This document shows, in pieces, positions 1-7,056 of a DNA stretch of 32,880 nt; the first letter of the stretch is position 1, and every line of letters begins with the position of its first letter. The stretch covers positions 1 to 32,880 of the forward strand of contig DAJC01000065.1 of assembly GCA_002498845.1 (NCBI GenBank), written 5' to 3'. The notes beneath the pieces are model-generated. The model did no database searches. It worked only from the letters and a program-made list of their open reading frames with translations, and had not been told where the DNA came from. The DNA is from Thermoplasmatales archaeon UBA509 (GTDB lineage: Archaea > Thermoplasmatota > Thermoplasmata > Thermoplasmatales > Thermoplasmataceae). Position numbers and translations under genes: made by a program.

Positions 1-31
1 GTTAATCAGGGGAAAAGATAGGATATAACGA

Positions 32-181
32 ATGGGAAATCATGGAGGGGTGCCTTCAGGACGTGGCAAACAGGACTTCCGGTTCGTTGCACATGCAGGT
101 CAGTTTTACACCATGAAACCAAAACCTATGGGTGGCCGCGGCCATGAGGTTATCAAAAACATCAACAGGAAAGAATTATAA
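32..181 (+). CDS. Small basic hypothetical protein, 49 residues
   Basis: I do not recognise this ORF. It opens with ATG at 32, follows an in-frame TAA at 26-28 and ends with TAA at 179-181. The product is Gly/Lys/Arg-rich, with a GRGKQDF segment near residues 10-16, the run MKPKPMGGRGHE at 28-39 and a basic C-terminus. It has no membrane segment or Cys. It sits directly upstream of the S19e operon, where archaea often carry small RNA-binding genes, so a ribosome- or RNA-related role is a guess from context only. S19e has its own TATA box downstream, so the two need not be co-transcribed. A GGAGG at 45-49 lies too close to the in-frame GTG at 50 to act as its ribosome site. Codon use looks like the neighbours, which favours a real gene. 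Confidence 0.5.
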   Translation: MGNHGGVPSGRGKQDFRFVAHAGQFYTMKPKPMGGRGHEVIKNINRKEL

Positions 182-187
182 GCAGTT

Positions 188-194
188 TTTAAAT
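188..194 (+). promoter_or_regulatory. TATA box of the S19e operon
   Basis: TTTAAAT lies in a T-rich stretch and is centred 26 bases before the S19e ATG. No Shine-Dalgarno sequence precedes the ATG, so the mRNA is probably leaderless. Confidence 0.6.
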
Positions 195-216
195 GCACCT
201 TTATTCGTGATGTTAA

Positions 217-669
217 ATGGTAGATGTTAAGAAAGTGCCGCCAGATATGCTGCTGAAAAATCTGGCAGAAACGTTCAAGGGAGACAAGAGAGTGGAAGTA
301 CCTGAATGGGCTTCATATCTCAAGGCAGGAATACACAGGGAGAAATCATGGGAAGACCCGGACTGGTATTACAAGAGGCTGGCTTCCACCCTCAGGAAGG
401 TTTATCTCAACGGGCCCATAGGCATATCCAAACTAAGTGAGGAGTACGGAGGAAGGGTTGACAGAGGTTCAATCAGTTACCATCCTGCCAAGGGGAGCCG
501 CTTCATAGTCCGCAAAATGCTTCTTCAGCTGGAATCACTGGGTTACGTCAAGAAGGACAGAAAGGGGAGAATGGTTTCTCCGCAGGGCTCGTCCGTCCTT
601 GATAAGGCATCAAAGGAGGTTATGAAGAGCCTGGCGCAGTCAAATCCATCTCTCGAGAAATATCTTTAA
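217..669 (+). CDS. rps19e: Ribosomal protein S19e
   Basis: Archaeal/eukaryotic small-subunit protein S19e, 150 residues, the usual length. Family hallmarks are visible: PEWASYLKAGIHREKSWEDPDWYYKRLAS near residues 29-58, the winged-helix core with RKVYLNGPIGISKLSEEYGG, and the basic segment ending in a helix that carries LLQLESLGYVKKD. It is needed for maturation of the small subunit head. It is the first gene of the tight run S19e-PDCD5-L39e-L31e-aIF6, which is conserved in euryarchaea. The ATG at 217 sits 26 bases after a TATA centre, which fits a leaderless transcript. The downstream gene starts 10 bases after the stop. Confidence 0.97.
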   Translation: MVDVKKVPPDMLLKNLAETFKGDKRVEVPEWASYLKAGIHREKSWEDPDWYYKRLASTLRKVYLNGPIGISKLSEEYGGRVDRGSISYHPAKGSRFIVRKMLLQLESLGYVKKDRKGRMVSPQGSSVLDKASKEVMKSLAQSNPSLEKYL

Positions 670-679
670 GTGATGGGGA

Positions 680-1021
680 ATGGACAGCGACGATGAGCTT
701 GAGGAACTGAGAAGAAGAAAACTGCTGGAAATGCAGAGAAATTCGCAGGAACAGCAGGAAATTGAAGAACAGAGGAGAATGCAGGAGGCCGAGAAGGCCA
801 GAAAGCAGCAGATTCTCAGACAGATACTTGCTCCGGACGCGAGAGAGAGGCTGGCGAATGTGAGGCTCGTGAGACCAGACCTTGCTGAGAACGTCGAGAA
901 CCAGCTGGTGCAACTTGCATCAATGGGCAGGATTAACCGCCTGCTGACCGACAGTGACATAAGGGACATACTGGCAAAACTCACAGAGAAGAAAAGGGAA
1001 ACAAGAATAGAGAGGAGATAA
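680..1021 (+). CDS. DNA-binding protein of the PDCD5/TFAR19 family
   Basis: 113 residues. A charged, helical Glu/Arg/Gln-rich N-terminal third (residues 5-45) is followed by the PDCD5 core: [38 protein letters not shown], then a [16 protein letters not shown] segment. Archaeal members bind DNA non-specifically in vitro and are almost always encoded in this ribosomal cluster; their physiological role is unclear. GGGGA directly before the ATG at 680 may act as a weak ribosome site, and the gene is 10 bases from S19e, so it is translated from the operon mRNA. The C-terminus is basic ([10 protein letters not shown]). Confidence 0.93.
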   Translation: MDSDDELEELRRRKLLEMQRNSQEQQEIEEQRRMQEAEKARKQQILRQILAPDARERLANVRLVRPDLAENVENQLVQLASMGRINRLLTDSDIRDILAKLTEKKRETRIERR

Positions 1022-1023
1022 CA

Positions 1024-1179
1024 TTGAGCAGAAACAAGGAACTTGGAAGAAAGATCAGGCTGATGAAGAAAGTAAAGGAAAACAGGCGAGTTCCAGGCTG
1101 GGTAATGATGAAAACCGACAGGAGAGTAACCACGAACCCAAGAAGAAGGAACTGGAGAAGGGGCAATCTTAAACTGTAG
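1024..1179 (+). CDS. rpl39e: Ribosomal protein L39e (TTG start)
   Basis: 51 residues and very basic, starting with TTG at 1024 and ending with TAG at 1177-1179. The family pattern is clear: [15 protein letters not shown], then [16 protein letters not shown], then [14 protein letters not shown] at the C-terminus. L39e lines the nascent-peptide exit tunnel of archaeal and eukaryotic large subunits. The start is fixed by GAGGAG at 1012-1017, six bases upstream of the TTG and inside the end of the PDCD5 gene, plus the normal family length. It lies 2 bases after the PDCD5 stop. The short length and TTG start make it easy to miss in automatic calling. Confidence 0.95.
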   Translation: MSRNKELGRKIRLMKKVKENRRVPGWVMMKTDRRVTTNPRRRNWRRGNLKL

Positions 1180-1187
1180 GTGAAACA

Positions 1188-1457
1188 ATGGTAGAAAATG
1201 AATATTCCAGTGAAACCATAATGAATATACCACTCAGGGGAACCAGAGATTCCTCAAGGTCCAGAAGAGCGGATACGGCCATATCCATGATAAGGGCGTA
1301 TGTCTCAAAGAACACGAGAATTGAGGAAACAAAGATATGGATAGATTCCAGAGTGAACGAAGATATATGGAAAAGGGGCAGGGAAAATGTTCAGTCAAAG
1401 ATCACTGTAAAGGTTATTAAGCTCCAGGATGGAACGGCTGAAGTATTGTTGCCCTGA
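1188..1457 (+). CDS. rpl31e: Ribosomal protein L31e
   Basis: 89 residues, normal for archaeal L31e. Hallmarks: TIMNIPLRGTRDSSRSRRADTAISMIRAYVSKNTR in the first half, then IWIDSRVNEDIWKRGRENVQSKITVKVIKL. It is a large-subunit protein near the exit tunnel. GGTG at 1179-1182 precedes the ATG by 5 bases. The gene lies 8 bases after L39e and 4 bases before aIF6, in the order common to euryarchaea. Confidence 0.96.
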   Translation: MVENEYSSETIMNIPLRGTRDSSRSRRADTAISMIRAYVSKNTRIEETKIWIDSRVNEDIWKRGRENVQSKITVKVIKLQDGTAEVLLP

Positions 1458-1461
1458 TTAA

Positions 1462-2112
1462 ATGATTAGAAAAACATCTATTCTTAGAAGTAATTTTATA
1501 GGCGTATATGCCCGCGTCTGGGAAGACGTGGCATTCGTGCCTGTGCCAATCGAAGATGATTCTCTCAGAGATATTGAGGAAGGGCTTCAGGTTCAAACTG
1601 AGAAGATACTCATAGACAATTCCAATCTCATAGGAAGCCTTATGGTTCTCAATTCAAGGGGCATCATACTTCCTGTAAACAGCGAGAAGCTGGATCTCGA
1701 TCTGGCATCGGGCAGGAACATTCTTTATCTTAAGGACCGCATAAATGCTGTGGGGAATGACATAGTCGCAAACGATCATGCGGCAATGGTGCACAGGGGA
1801 TACACGGCATCCTCAATAAAGAAAATAGCCGATACGCTTGACGTTGAGGTCGTGAAGGGAACCATTGGGGGGATAAAAACGGTGGGATCCGCATCGGTCC
1901 TCAGCGCCAAGGGAATGCTTGTAACTCCGGACGCTGATGAGGAGGAAATGAAGTTTCTTTCCGATCTTTTCAAGGTCCCGGTCAAATCCGGAACGGCAAA
2001 TTTCGGGAACATGTATGTGGGCTCATCAATACTTGCAAACAGCAAAGGCGTTCTGGTTGGCAAGGATACCACACCTGTTGAAATTGGCCGAATAGATGAT
2101 ATCCTGTCCTGA
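1462..2112 (+). CDS. eif6: Translation initiation factor aIF6
   Basis: 216 residues, the usual length of the five-fold pseudosymmetric IF6 fold. It opens with IRKTSILRSNFIGVYARVWED and shows repeated family segments such as GSLMVLNSRGIILP, NAVGNDIVANDHAAMVHRG and GTANFGNMYVGSSILANSKGVLVG. aIF6 binds the 50S subunit and blocks premature subunit joining. It starts 4 bases after the L31e stop, so it is co-translated with the ribosomal operon. In many archaea LX/L18a and prefoldin alpha follow; here the operon ends and pyrE lies on the opposite strand. Confidence 0.96.
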   Translation: MIRKTSILRSNFIGVYARVWEDVAFVPVPIEDDSLRDIEEGLQVQTEKILIDNSNLIGSLMVLNSRGIILPVNSEKLDLDLASGRNILYLKDRINAVGNDIVANDHAAMVHRGYTASSIKKIADTLDVEVVKGTIGGIKTVGSASVLSAKGMLVTPDADEEEMKFLSDLFKVPVKSGTANFGNMYVGSSILANSKGVLVGKDTTPVEIGRIDDILS

Positions 2113-2180
2113 TGGCAGTAGCTATGCTGTGTGCAGGCTGGATATATCAGTTATCTCGGCTTATGGAAGCTTACCGCAAT

Positions 2181-2702
2181 TCATCTGTTCCTGAGTTCCG
2201 ATATCCTGAAGATGGGATGAAGTTCAACGCCGTTTTCTGACAGGAGTTCCTTTCCGCCTTCTTCACGGTCCACAACGCAGTATGCCCTCGTGGCGATCCC
2301 GCTAGATTCCCTTATGAAGTTCACTGCCTTAAGGACTGAGTTTCCGGTTGTAACCACATCCTCAATTATATCCACTCTCTCATCAGGCACTATCTCTCCT
2401 ATATTCAGCTTGCCTGTGCCGTGCTTTCTTTCCTTTCTTATGATCACATAGCGAATTTTTCCTGACAGGGATGTGGACACGAGCAGCGGAACAGCACCAA
2501 GCTCCATTCCAGCGATCACCTTTGCAGCTACCATCTGGCTGAAAATTTCACCGATTGCCTCCACGACCTGGGGATCTGTGGCTGCATCCTTGATGTCCAC
2601 ATAATAATCAGACTTCTTGCCGGAAGTGAGCACAAATTCACCAAACTTTACCGCGCCAAGCTCCAGAAGCCTATTTCTCAGAAACTCTTTCCTGCTTTCC
2701 AT
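2181..2702 (-). CDS. pyrE: Orotate phosphoribosyltransferase
   Basis: It transfers phosphoribose from PRPP to orotate, giving OMP in pyrimidine synthesis. From the chosen ATG at 2702 the protein has 173 residues. FVLTSGKKSDYYVDIK (24-39) is the family's N-terminal substrate segment, and VDIIEDVVTTGNS (110-122) is the PRPP-binding motif. A longer reading from 2741 would add 13 residues but would swallow the TATA box; the palindrome TTAATTAA is centred 26.5 bases before 2702, favouring the shorter leaderless form. The next step (pyrF) lies about 3 kb away on the other strand. Confidence 0.93.
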   Translation of the reverse strand: MESRKEFLRNRLLELGAVKFGEFVLTSGKKSDYYVDIKDAATDPQVVEAIGEIFSQMVAAKVIAGMELGAVPLLVSTSLSGKIRYVIIRKERKHGTGKLNIGEIVPDERVDIIEDVVTTGNSVLKAVNFIRESSGIATRAYCVVDREEGGKELLSENGVELHPIFRISELRNR

Positions 2703-2724
2703 CCAGGGGTAATAATTTAAAGCC

Positions 2725-2732
2725 TTAATTAA
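2725..2732. promoter_or_regulatory. Palindromic TATA box shared by pyrE and an MFS gene
   Basis: The perfect palindrome TTAATTAA is centred at 2728.5. That is 26.5 bases from the pyrE ATG on the minus strand and 28.5 bases from the TTG of the plus-strand MFS gene, the spacing expected for leaderless archaeal promoters in both directions. Shared use is inferred from geometry. Confidence 0.5.
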
Positions 2733-2756
2733 ATACCCCACGGCAGGTCAATTCCA

Positions 2757-4181
2757 TTGAACAGTTACGGGAAAAGGATTCTTGCAGTTACTGGAACAGG
2801 TTCATTCCTTTCAGTCATAAATTCCTCATCACTTCTCATAGCAATACCCGCCATTATCCGGAGCCTCCACGTAAGCTTCTTCATGGCAATATGGATCATC
2901 GTTGTCTATTCACTTGCATTGACCGTCCTGACTCCTGTCCTTGGAAAGTACTCTGACATAATAGGAAGAAAACGCCTCTACTCCTCCGGTTACATTGTGT
3001 TTTTCATTGGTTCACTGATATCCTCCATAGCCACAGGGGGAGACGTGCTTCTGGCAGGGCGTGTTGTCCAGGGAATAGGTGGTGCACTTCTCTTCTCAAA
3101 CAGCCTCGCAATACTCACAGACAGTTTCGATGCGGCTGAGCTTGGTGAAGCCATGGGCATAAACGCCGCAATTGTAGCGCTGGGGACATCCATTGGCCCC
3201 CTCGTTGGCGGGCTGCTCACGGAATTCAACTGGCGATATATATTCGTATTCAACATGCCCATTGCCATATATGGCTTTATAGCATCAACCGTAACAATAA
3301 GGGAAATACCCAGAAAGATTTCTGCCCACATTGACCTTCGTGGGGCAGTGCTCCTGTCCCTCACGATTGTTGTAGCAATTGTTCTTATGACAGTCCTGCC
3401 GGGAATATCATTAAGATCCTGGATATTCATAAGCCTGCTTGTTGCACTGGTACTGTTTCTCTCGCTGTTCTTATATCAGGAAAGTTTATCCCGGCGCCCC
3501 ATAATTGATCCAACCCTATTCAGGATCAATGCGTTCAGGGACTCCATAATCGCACTGGTGGGAGGCTCAATCGCAAGATTTTCGGTGCTCTTCTTACTCA
3601 TACTGTTCCTGCAGGGCCCCCTTGAAAAGGATCCACTCACCGCAGGGGTACTGGTAATACCCTTTGCCGGTGCCATGGGTATTTTCAGCTTTCTTTCAGG
3701 TTACATCAAGGGAAAACTGTCCCCGTCCGGCATGGAATCACTTGGCCTCATGCTCTCTGGCCTTGGTGCCCTGTTACTTGCGGCCGTTGCCTTCAGGGCA
3801 TCAGATTATGCCCTTCTTGGCATGGCAATGGCAGTGGCTGGGGCTGGCAGCGGGCTTTTCTACACGCCCAACAGCACTGTGACCATGCTGTCCGTTCCTC
3901 CCGGGAAGAGGGGAGAGACTGCAGGCGTGAGAACCCTTATGCTCAATCTTGGGTCTGTCCTTGGCCTTACAATTGTTTTTATGGTGATCTCAGCCTACGT
4001 GCCGGGATCCATTGTTGATTCAATATTTCTTGGGATAACAACGCCTGCGGTTGAAAATTTCACGGGGGCATTCATCCACGCAACACAGATAGCTTTCATA
4101 ATTGCTGCAGTATTCTCGCTTATCCCTGTTCCACTGGTGATGCGTTCCAGATTGAAGCGGAAGCTGTCAGACAGAAGATGA
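2757..4181 (+). CDS. MFS multidrug efflux protein, DHA2-type (14 TM)
   Basis: 474 residues, mostly hydrophobic helices. Motif A is GKYSDIIGRKR (63-73), motif B RVVQGIGGA (102-110), and the antiporter motif C region ALGTSIGPLVGGLL is at 141-154, followed by NWRYIFVFNMP. This set and the length match the 14-helix EmrB/QacA (DHA2) drug:proton antiporters of the cytoplasmic membrane. The start is TTG at 2757, because no earlier ATG is in frame and the shared TATA box gives a start of transcription next to it. A weak GGCAGGT lies upstream. The substrate cannot be told. Divergent from pyrE. Confidence 0.85.
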   Translation: MNSYGKRILAVTGTGSFLSVINSSSLLIAIPAIIRSLHVSFFMAIWIIVVYSLALTVLTPVLGKYSDIIGRKRLYSSGYIVFFIGSLISSIATGGDVLLAGRVVQGIGGALLFSNSLAILTDSFDAAELGEAMGINAAIVALGTSIGPLVGGLLTEFNWRYIFVFNMPIAIYGFIASTVTIREIPRKISAHIDLRGAVLLSLTIVVAIVLMTVLPGISLRSWIFISLLVALVLFLSLFLYQESLSRRPIIDPTLFRINAFRDSIIALVGGSIARFSVLFLLILFLQGPLEKDPLTAGVLVIPFAGAMGIFSFLSGYIKGKLSPSGMESLGLMLSGLGALLLAAVAFRASDYALLGMAMAVAGAGSGLFYTPNSTVTMLSVPPGKRGETAGVRTLMLNLGSVLGLTIVFMVISAYVPGSIVDSIFLGITTPAVENFTGAFIHATQIAFIIAAVFSLIPVPLVMRSRLKRKLSDRR

Positions 4182-4234
4182 CAGACGCTGGATCACATAA
4201 GTCAAGGCTTTTGTAGGTTTGCTATGCACAAAAA

Positions 4235-4242
4235 TTATATAT
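4235..4242 (+). promoter_or_regulatory. TATA box of ftsZ
   Basis: TTATATAT is centred 28.5 bases before the ATG at 4267, with no ribosome site between. This places transcription start at or beside that ATG and excludes an upstream ATG at 4219. Confidence 0.6.
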
Positions 4243-4266
4243 TCATTTTATTATCTTATCAGACAT

Positions 4267-5409
4267 ATGGGCGACATAGTTGATCTTTTGTTCAAGTCCG
4301 CCATGGATAATGTGGAGGCGGAAAAGCATGTGCAGTCCCAGGATGAAGAATTTTTATCACCCGAAGACAGGGAAATCGCTGAGATAGCCAACAGGCTCAG
4401 GGTAAGAATAAAGATAATAGGCTGCGGCGGCGGAGGCTCCAACACCATAAACCGGCTGGCCGGAGAAGGCATTGCCGGTGCGGATCTTGTGGCCCTCAAC
4501 ACAGATGCAAGCCACCTTTCCACCATAAGGACAAGATACAAGATGCTCATCGGCAAGAAGAGGACAAGGGGGCTGGGGACCGGCGCAATACCGCAGATAG
4601 GTGAGGAAGCTGCAATGGAAGACCTTCCCGCAATCCAGAAACTGGTTCAGAGGACTGACATAGCCTTTGTCACCTGCGGTCTTGGAGGCGGAACAGGCAC
4701 AGGTTCAGCTCCTATTGTGGCCAAGAGTGCAAAGGATGCTGGTTCACTGGTGATCTCAATAGTCACATTGCCCTTCACGGCCGAGGGAAGAATAAGAATG
4801 GAGAATGCGGCTGCGGGGCTTGAGAAGATATCGCAGTATTCAGACACAGTCATTGCCATTCCTAACGACAAGCTTCTGAAGGAGGTCCCAAAGAAGCCAA
4901 TAACAGAGGCCTTTGAGTACGCAGATTCAGTGCTCTCCGAGGCTATGAAAGGCATCACGGAACTCATTACAAAGACAGGGCTCATAAACCTGGACTACGC
5001 TGACATAAGGACAATAATGAAGGACGGCGGCGTAGCAATGATTGGAATTGGCGAGGCTGCAGGCGGGTCCAACAGGGTAATGTCGGCAGTCAATGACGCC
5101 ATCACATCGCCACTTGTGGAGGCCGACATATCCGACGCAAAGAACTGCCTCATAAGGGTCATAGGGGGCCCAAGCATGACAGTGAGCGAAGCAGAGAATG
5201 CAATGGCCGAGATACAGAAACGCATAAACAGGGATGCCAGGATCATATGGGGCGCCAATGTTGATCCGGAAATGGGAGACAGAATCCGTGTGCTTGTCCT
5301 GCTTACAGGGGTTAAATCTCCATACATGATATCCGGGTCCAATGAGGCAAGGAACATAAGGAAGCTTCTTGGGGACATCAGCGAGGATTCAGGAATAGAC
5401 ATGGTGTGA
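4267..5409 (+). CDS. ftsZ: Cell division GTPase FtsZ
   Basis: The tubulin-like GTPase that forms the division ring, 380 residues from the ATG at 4267. An acidic N-terminal tail (1-45) precedes the nucleotide-binding loop GCGGGGSNT (52-60), the tubulin signature GGGTGTG (140-146) and the T7 catalytic loop NLDYAD (241-246), so the GTPase is complete. The C-terminal domain holds the beta-strand with RIRVLVLLTGV and a short tail. An in-frame ATG at 4219 would add 16 residues but lies upstream of the TATA box. It follows the MFS gene by 85 bases with its own promoter and is monocistronic, with pyrF downstream under a separate promoter. Confidence 0.96.
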   Translation: MGDIVDLLFKSAMDNVEAEKHVQSQDEEFLSPEDREIAEIANRLRVRIKIIGCGGGGSNTINRLAGEGIAGADLVALNTDASHLSTIRTRYKMLIGKKRTRGLGTGAIPQIGEEAAMEDLPAIQKLVQRTDIAFVTCGLGGGTGTGSAPIVAKSAKDAGSLVISIVTLPFTAEGRIRMENAAAGLEKISQYSDTVIAIPNDKLLKEVPKKPITEAFEYADSVLSEAMKGITELITKTGLINLDYADIRTIMKDGGVAMIGIGEAAGGSNRVMSAVNDAITSPLVEADISDAKNCLIRVIGGPSMTVSEAENAMAEIQKRINRDARIIWGANVDPEMGDRIRVLVLLTGVKSPYMISGSNEARNIRKLLGDISEDSGIDMV

Positions 5410-5472
5410 TGCCGGAAACGGCACCCCCATGGAAATGATTTTTAACCCACTGTCCATCTTCTCAGGGTATAA

Positions 5473-6111
5473 TTGGAATCGAAACTTGTTGTAGCGCTGG
5501 ATCTCATGAAGGAGAGTGACCTGATTGAGATGGCAGCTAAGATTGGATCCATGGTATTTGCAATAAAACTGAACTGGCCTGCAATACTTCTGTCAGGATC
5601 CAGAATAATCAGGGATGTGTCTCGCTATTCACGTGTCATATGTGACTTCAAGGTTGCGGACATACCAAACACAAATTCCCTCATAACGGAGAAAGCGCTT
5701 GAAATGGGAGCATGGGGGATTATCTCCCACTCATTCACGGGGCACGATTCCCTTCGCGCTGTAATTGAATCCGCAGGCGACATGAAGGTTTTTTCTGTTG
5801 TCTCAATGAGCCATCCCGGATCAGCGGAATTCATAAACCCGAATACAGACAGGCTTGTGGAAATGTCAGTCCGTGCCGGTGCAGCAGGCTTCATAGCACC
5901 GGGAAACAACCCTGCAGAAATAGCCCGGATCCGAAAGATGGCTCCGGGAAAGATCATAATGACCCCCGGCGTGGGAGCGCAGGGGGGGAAGGCAGGGGAC
6001 GCAATACGTGCAGGCGCAGATCTTGTCATTGTGGGAAGATCGGTATACACATCCGCTGATCCTGTTAAACAGGTGGGCAATCTCAACATGGAGATTGATT
6101 CCTCAGTTTAG
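5473..6111 (+). CDS. pyrF: Orotidine 5'-phosphate decarboxylase (TTG start)
   Basis: It decarboxylates OMP to UMP, the last step of pyrimidine synthesis. 212 residues. Catalytic elements are present: D10 in VALD, K32 in AIKLNW, and DFKVADIPNT (58-67) with the D58/K60/D63 charge network. The phosphate-binding end is visible in MTPGVGAQGG and GADLVIVGRSVYTSADP. The start is TTG at 5473; a T-rich TATA-like TTTTTAA at about 5438-5444 lies 32 bases upstream. The last 9 bases overlap the end of cbiB on the other strand. Confidence 0.95.
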   Translation: MESKLVVALDLMKESDLIEMAAKIGSMVFAIKLNWPAILLSGSRIIRDVSRYSRVICDFKVADIPNTNSLITEKALEMGAWGIISHSFTGHDSLRAVIESAGDMKVFSVVSMSHPGSAEFINPNTDRLVEMSVRAGAAGFIAPGNNPAEIARIRKMAPGKIIMTPGVGAQGGKAGDAIRAGADLVIVGRSVYTSADPVKQVGNLNMEIDSSV

Positions 6112-7056
6112 CGGGTAAAATCCGCCAAAGTAGAGCAGCAGTATTATTGGCAGGACTACCAGGACCAGCATCACGTAGAATGCCACATAATATACGCGCA
6201 TTGCCCTTCTTATGTCACCGACGGAAGGATCAAACCCACTTTCATTCATCACGTAATGGCCAACTCTCTCCATTCTCAGGTTGAGCGATGCTGCCATGGC
6301 ACCTATGACCCATCCCTCACCGGGGCTGTCAGTGGCAAGCCTCATGGCCTTGAAGGGCATATTGCTCACTCTGTAGTTCAGGAACTCTGAACCCAGCAGT
6401 ATGAGAAATGCAGATACCCGCGCGGGAATGTAGTTCAGCATTGTATGGAATACTGCCGGCCAGTGCCCGAAATAAAAGTTCCTGCGATTTTTCTGCCCAA
6501 CCATGCCGTCAAGGATATCGACCACCCTTGCCACCAGTGATCCTATGATCCCCAGTACTGAAAAATAAAACAGGGGTGAGACCACCTCATTCAGCAGAGT
6601 GTTGGATATTGTCTCTATCACAGCTGAAGCTATATGGGGGGAATCCTGGCCTGATAGATCTCTTTTCACTATGTGAGATGCATACACAGCAGCATCCTCA
6701 ACAGCACCGCTCTCCAGAGATGTGATTATGGGATTGACCTTATCGCTCAGGCTGGTTATGGAAAAAAGCCCCTTGAACAGGATAATGCCAACGATTGCCT
6801 GAATAATCAGCACTCTTGAAACTAGTATGAGCAAACCGGTGAATGGAATGGCAAAAAGCACAGAGATGAATATTGCAAAAAAGGCTCCTGCAGCCATACG
6901 GTGGCTGTAGGTTCTGAAAAACGTCTCAAAGAAAGTTGAGACCCTGCGGATAAGCGTCACAGGACTGAGATATTTCCTGGGATCGCCAAAGACGAAGTCA
7001 AGCACTACTGCCCCGATAAGGACGGTGATGGTGATTTCAAGGGATGCAGGATTCAT
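6103..7056 (-). CDS. cbiB: Adenosylcobinamide-phosphate synthase CbiB
   Basis: An integral membrane enzyme that attaches aminopropanol or its phosphate to adenosylcobyric acid. 317 residues, normal for CbiB/CobD. Family signatures: AVVLDFVFGDPRKYLSPV (16-33), the cytoplasmic loop DLSGQDSPHIASAVIETISNTLLNEVVSPLFYF, and GQKNRRNFYFGHWPAVFHTMLNYIPAR, with about five hydrophobic spans. It overlaps the cobQ stop through ATGA at 7053-7056, so it is the second gene of a cobQ-cbiB operon; cobQ makes its substrate. Thermoplasmatales often keep only late cobamide or salvage steps, and I see no early genes here. Confidence 0.93.
   Translation of the reverse strand: MNPASLEITITVLIGAVVLDFVFGDPRKYLSPVTLIRRVSTFFETFFRTYSHRMAAGAFFAIFISVLFAIPFTGLLILVSRVLIIQAIVGIILFKGLFSITSLSDKVNPIITSLESGAVEDAAVYASHIVKRDLSGQDSPHIASAVIETISNTLLNEVVSPLFYFSVLGIIGSLVARVVDILDGMVGQKNRRNFYFGHWPAVFHTMLNYIPARVSAFLILLGSEFLNYRVSNMPFKAMRLATDSPGEGWVIGAMAASLNLRMERVGHYVMNESGFDPSVGDIRRAMRVYYVAFYVMLVLVVLPIILLLYFGGFYPLN

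Noticed and set aside
1..21. Possible C-terminal codons of an upstream gene (ending TAG at 19-21)
   Set aside because: Seven codons are too few to identify, and another frame stops at 26-28.
640..1233. Long minus-strand frame opposite the PDCD5/L39e/L31e genes
   Set aside because: Low-complexity Ser/Leu/Phe translation that mirrors the basic and acidic codons of the real genes; shadow frame.
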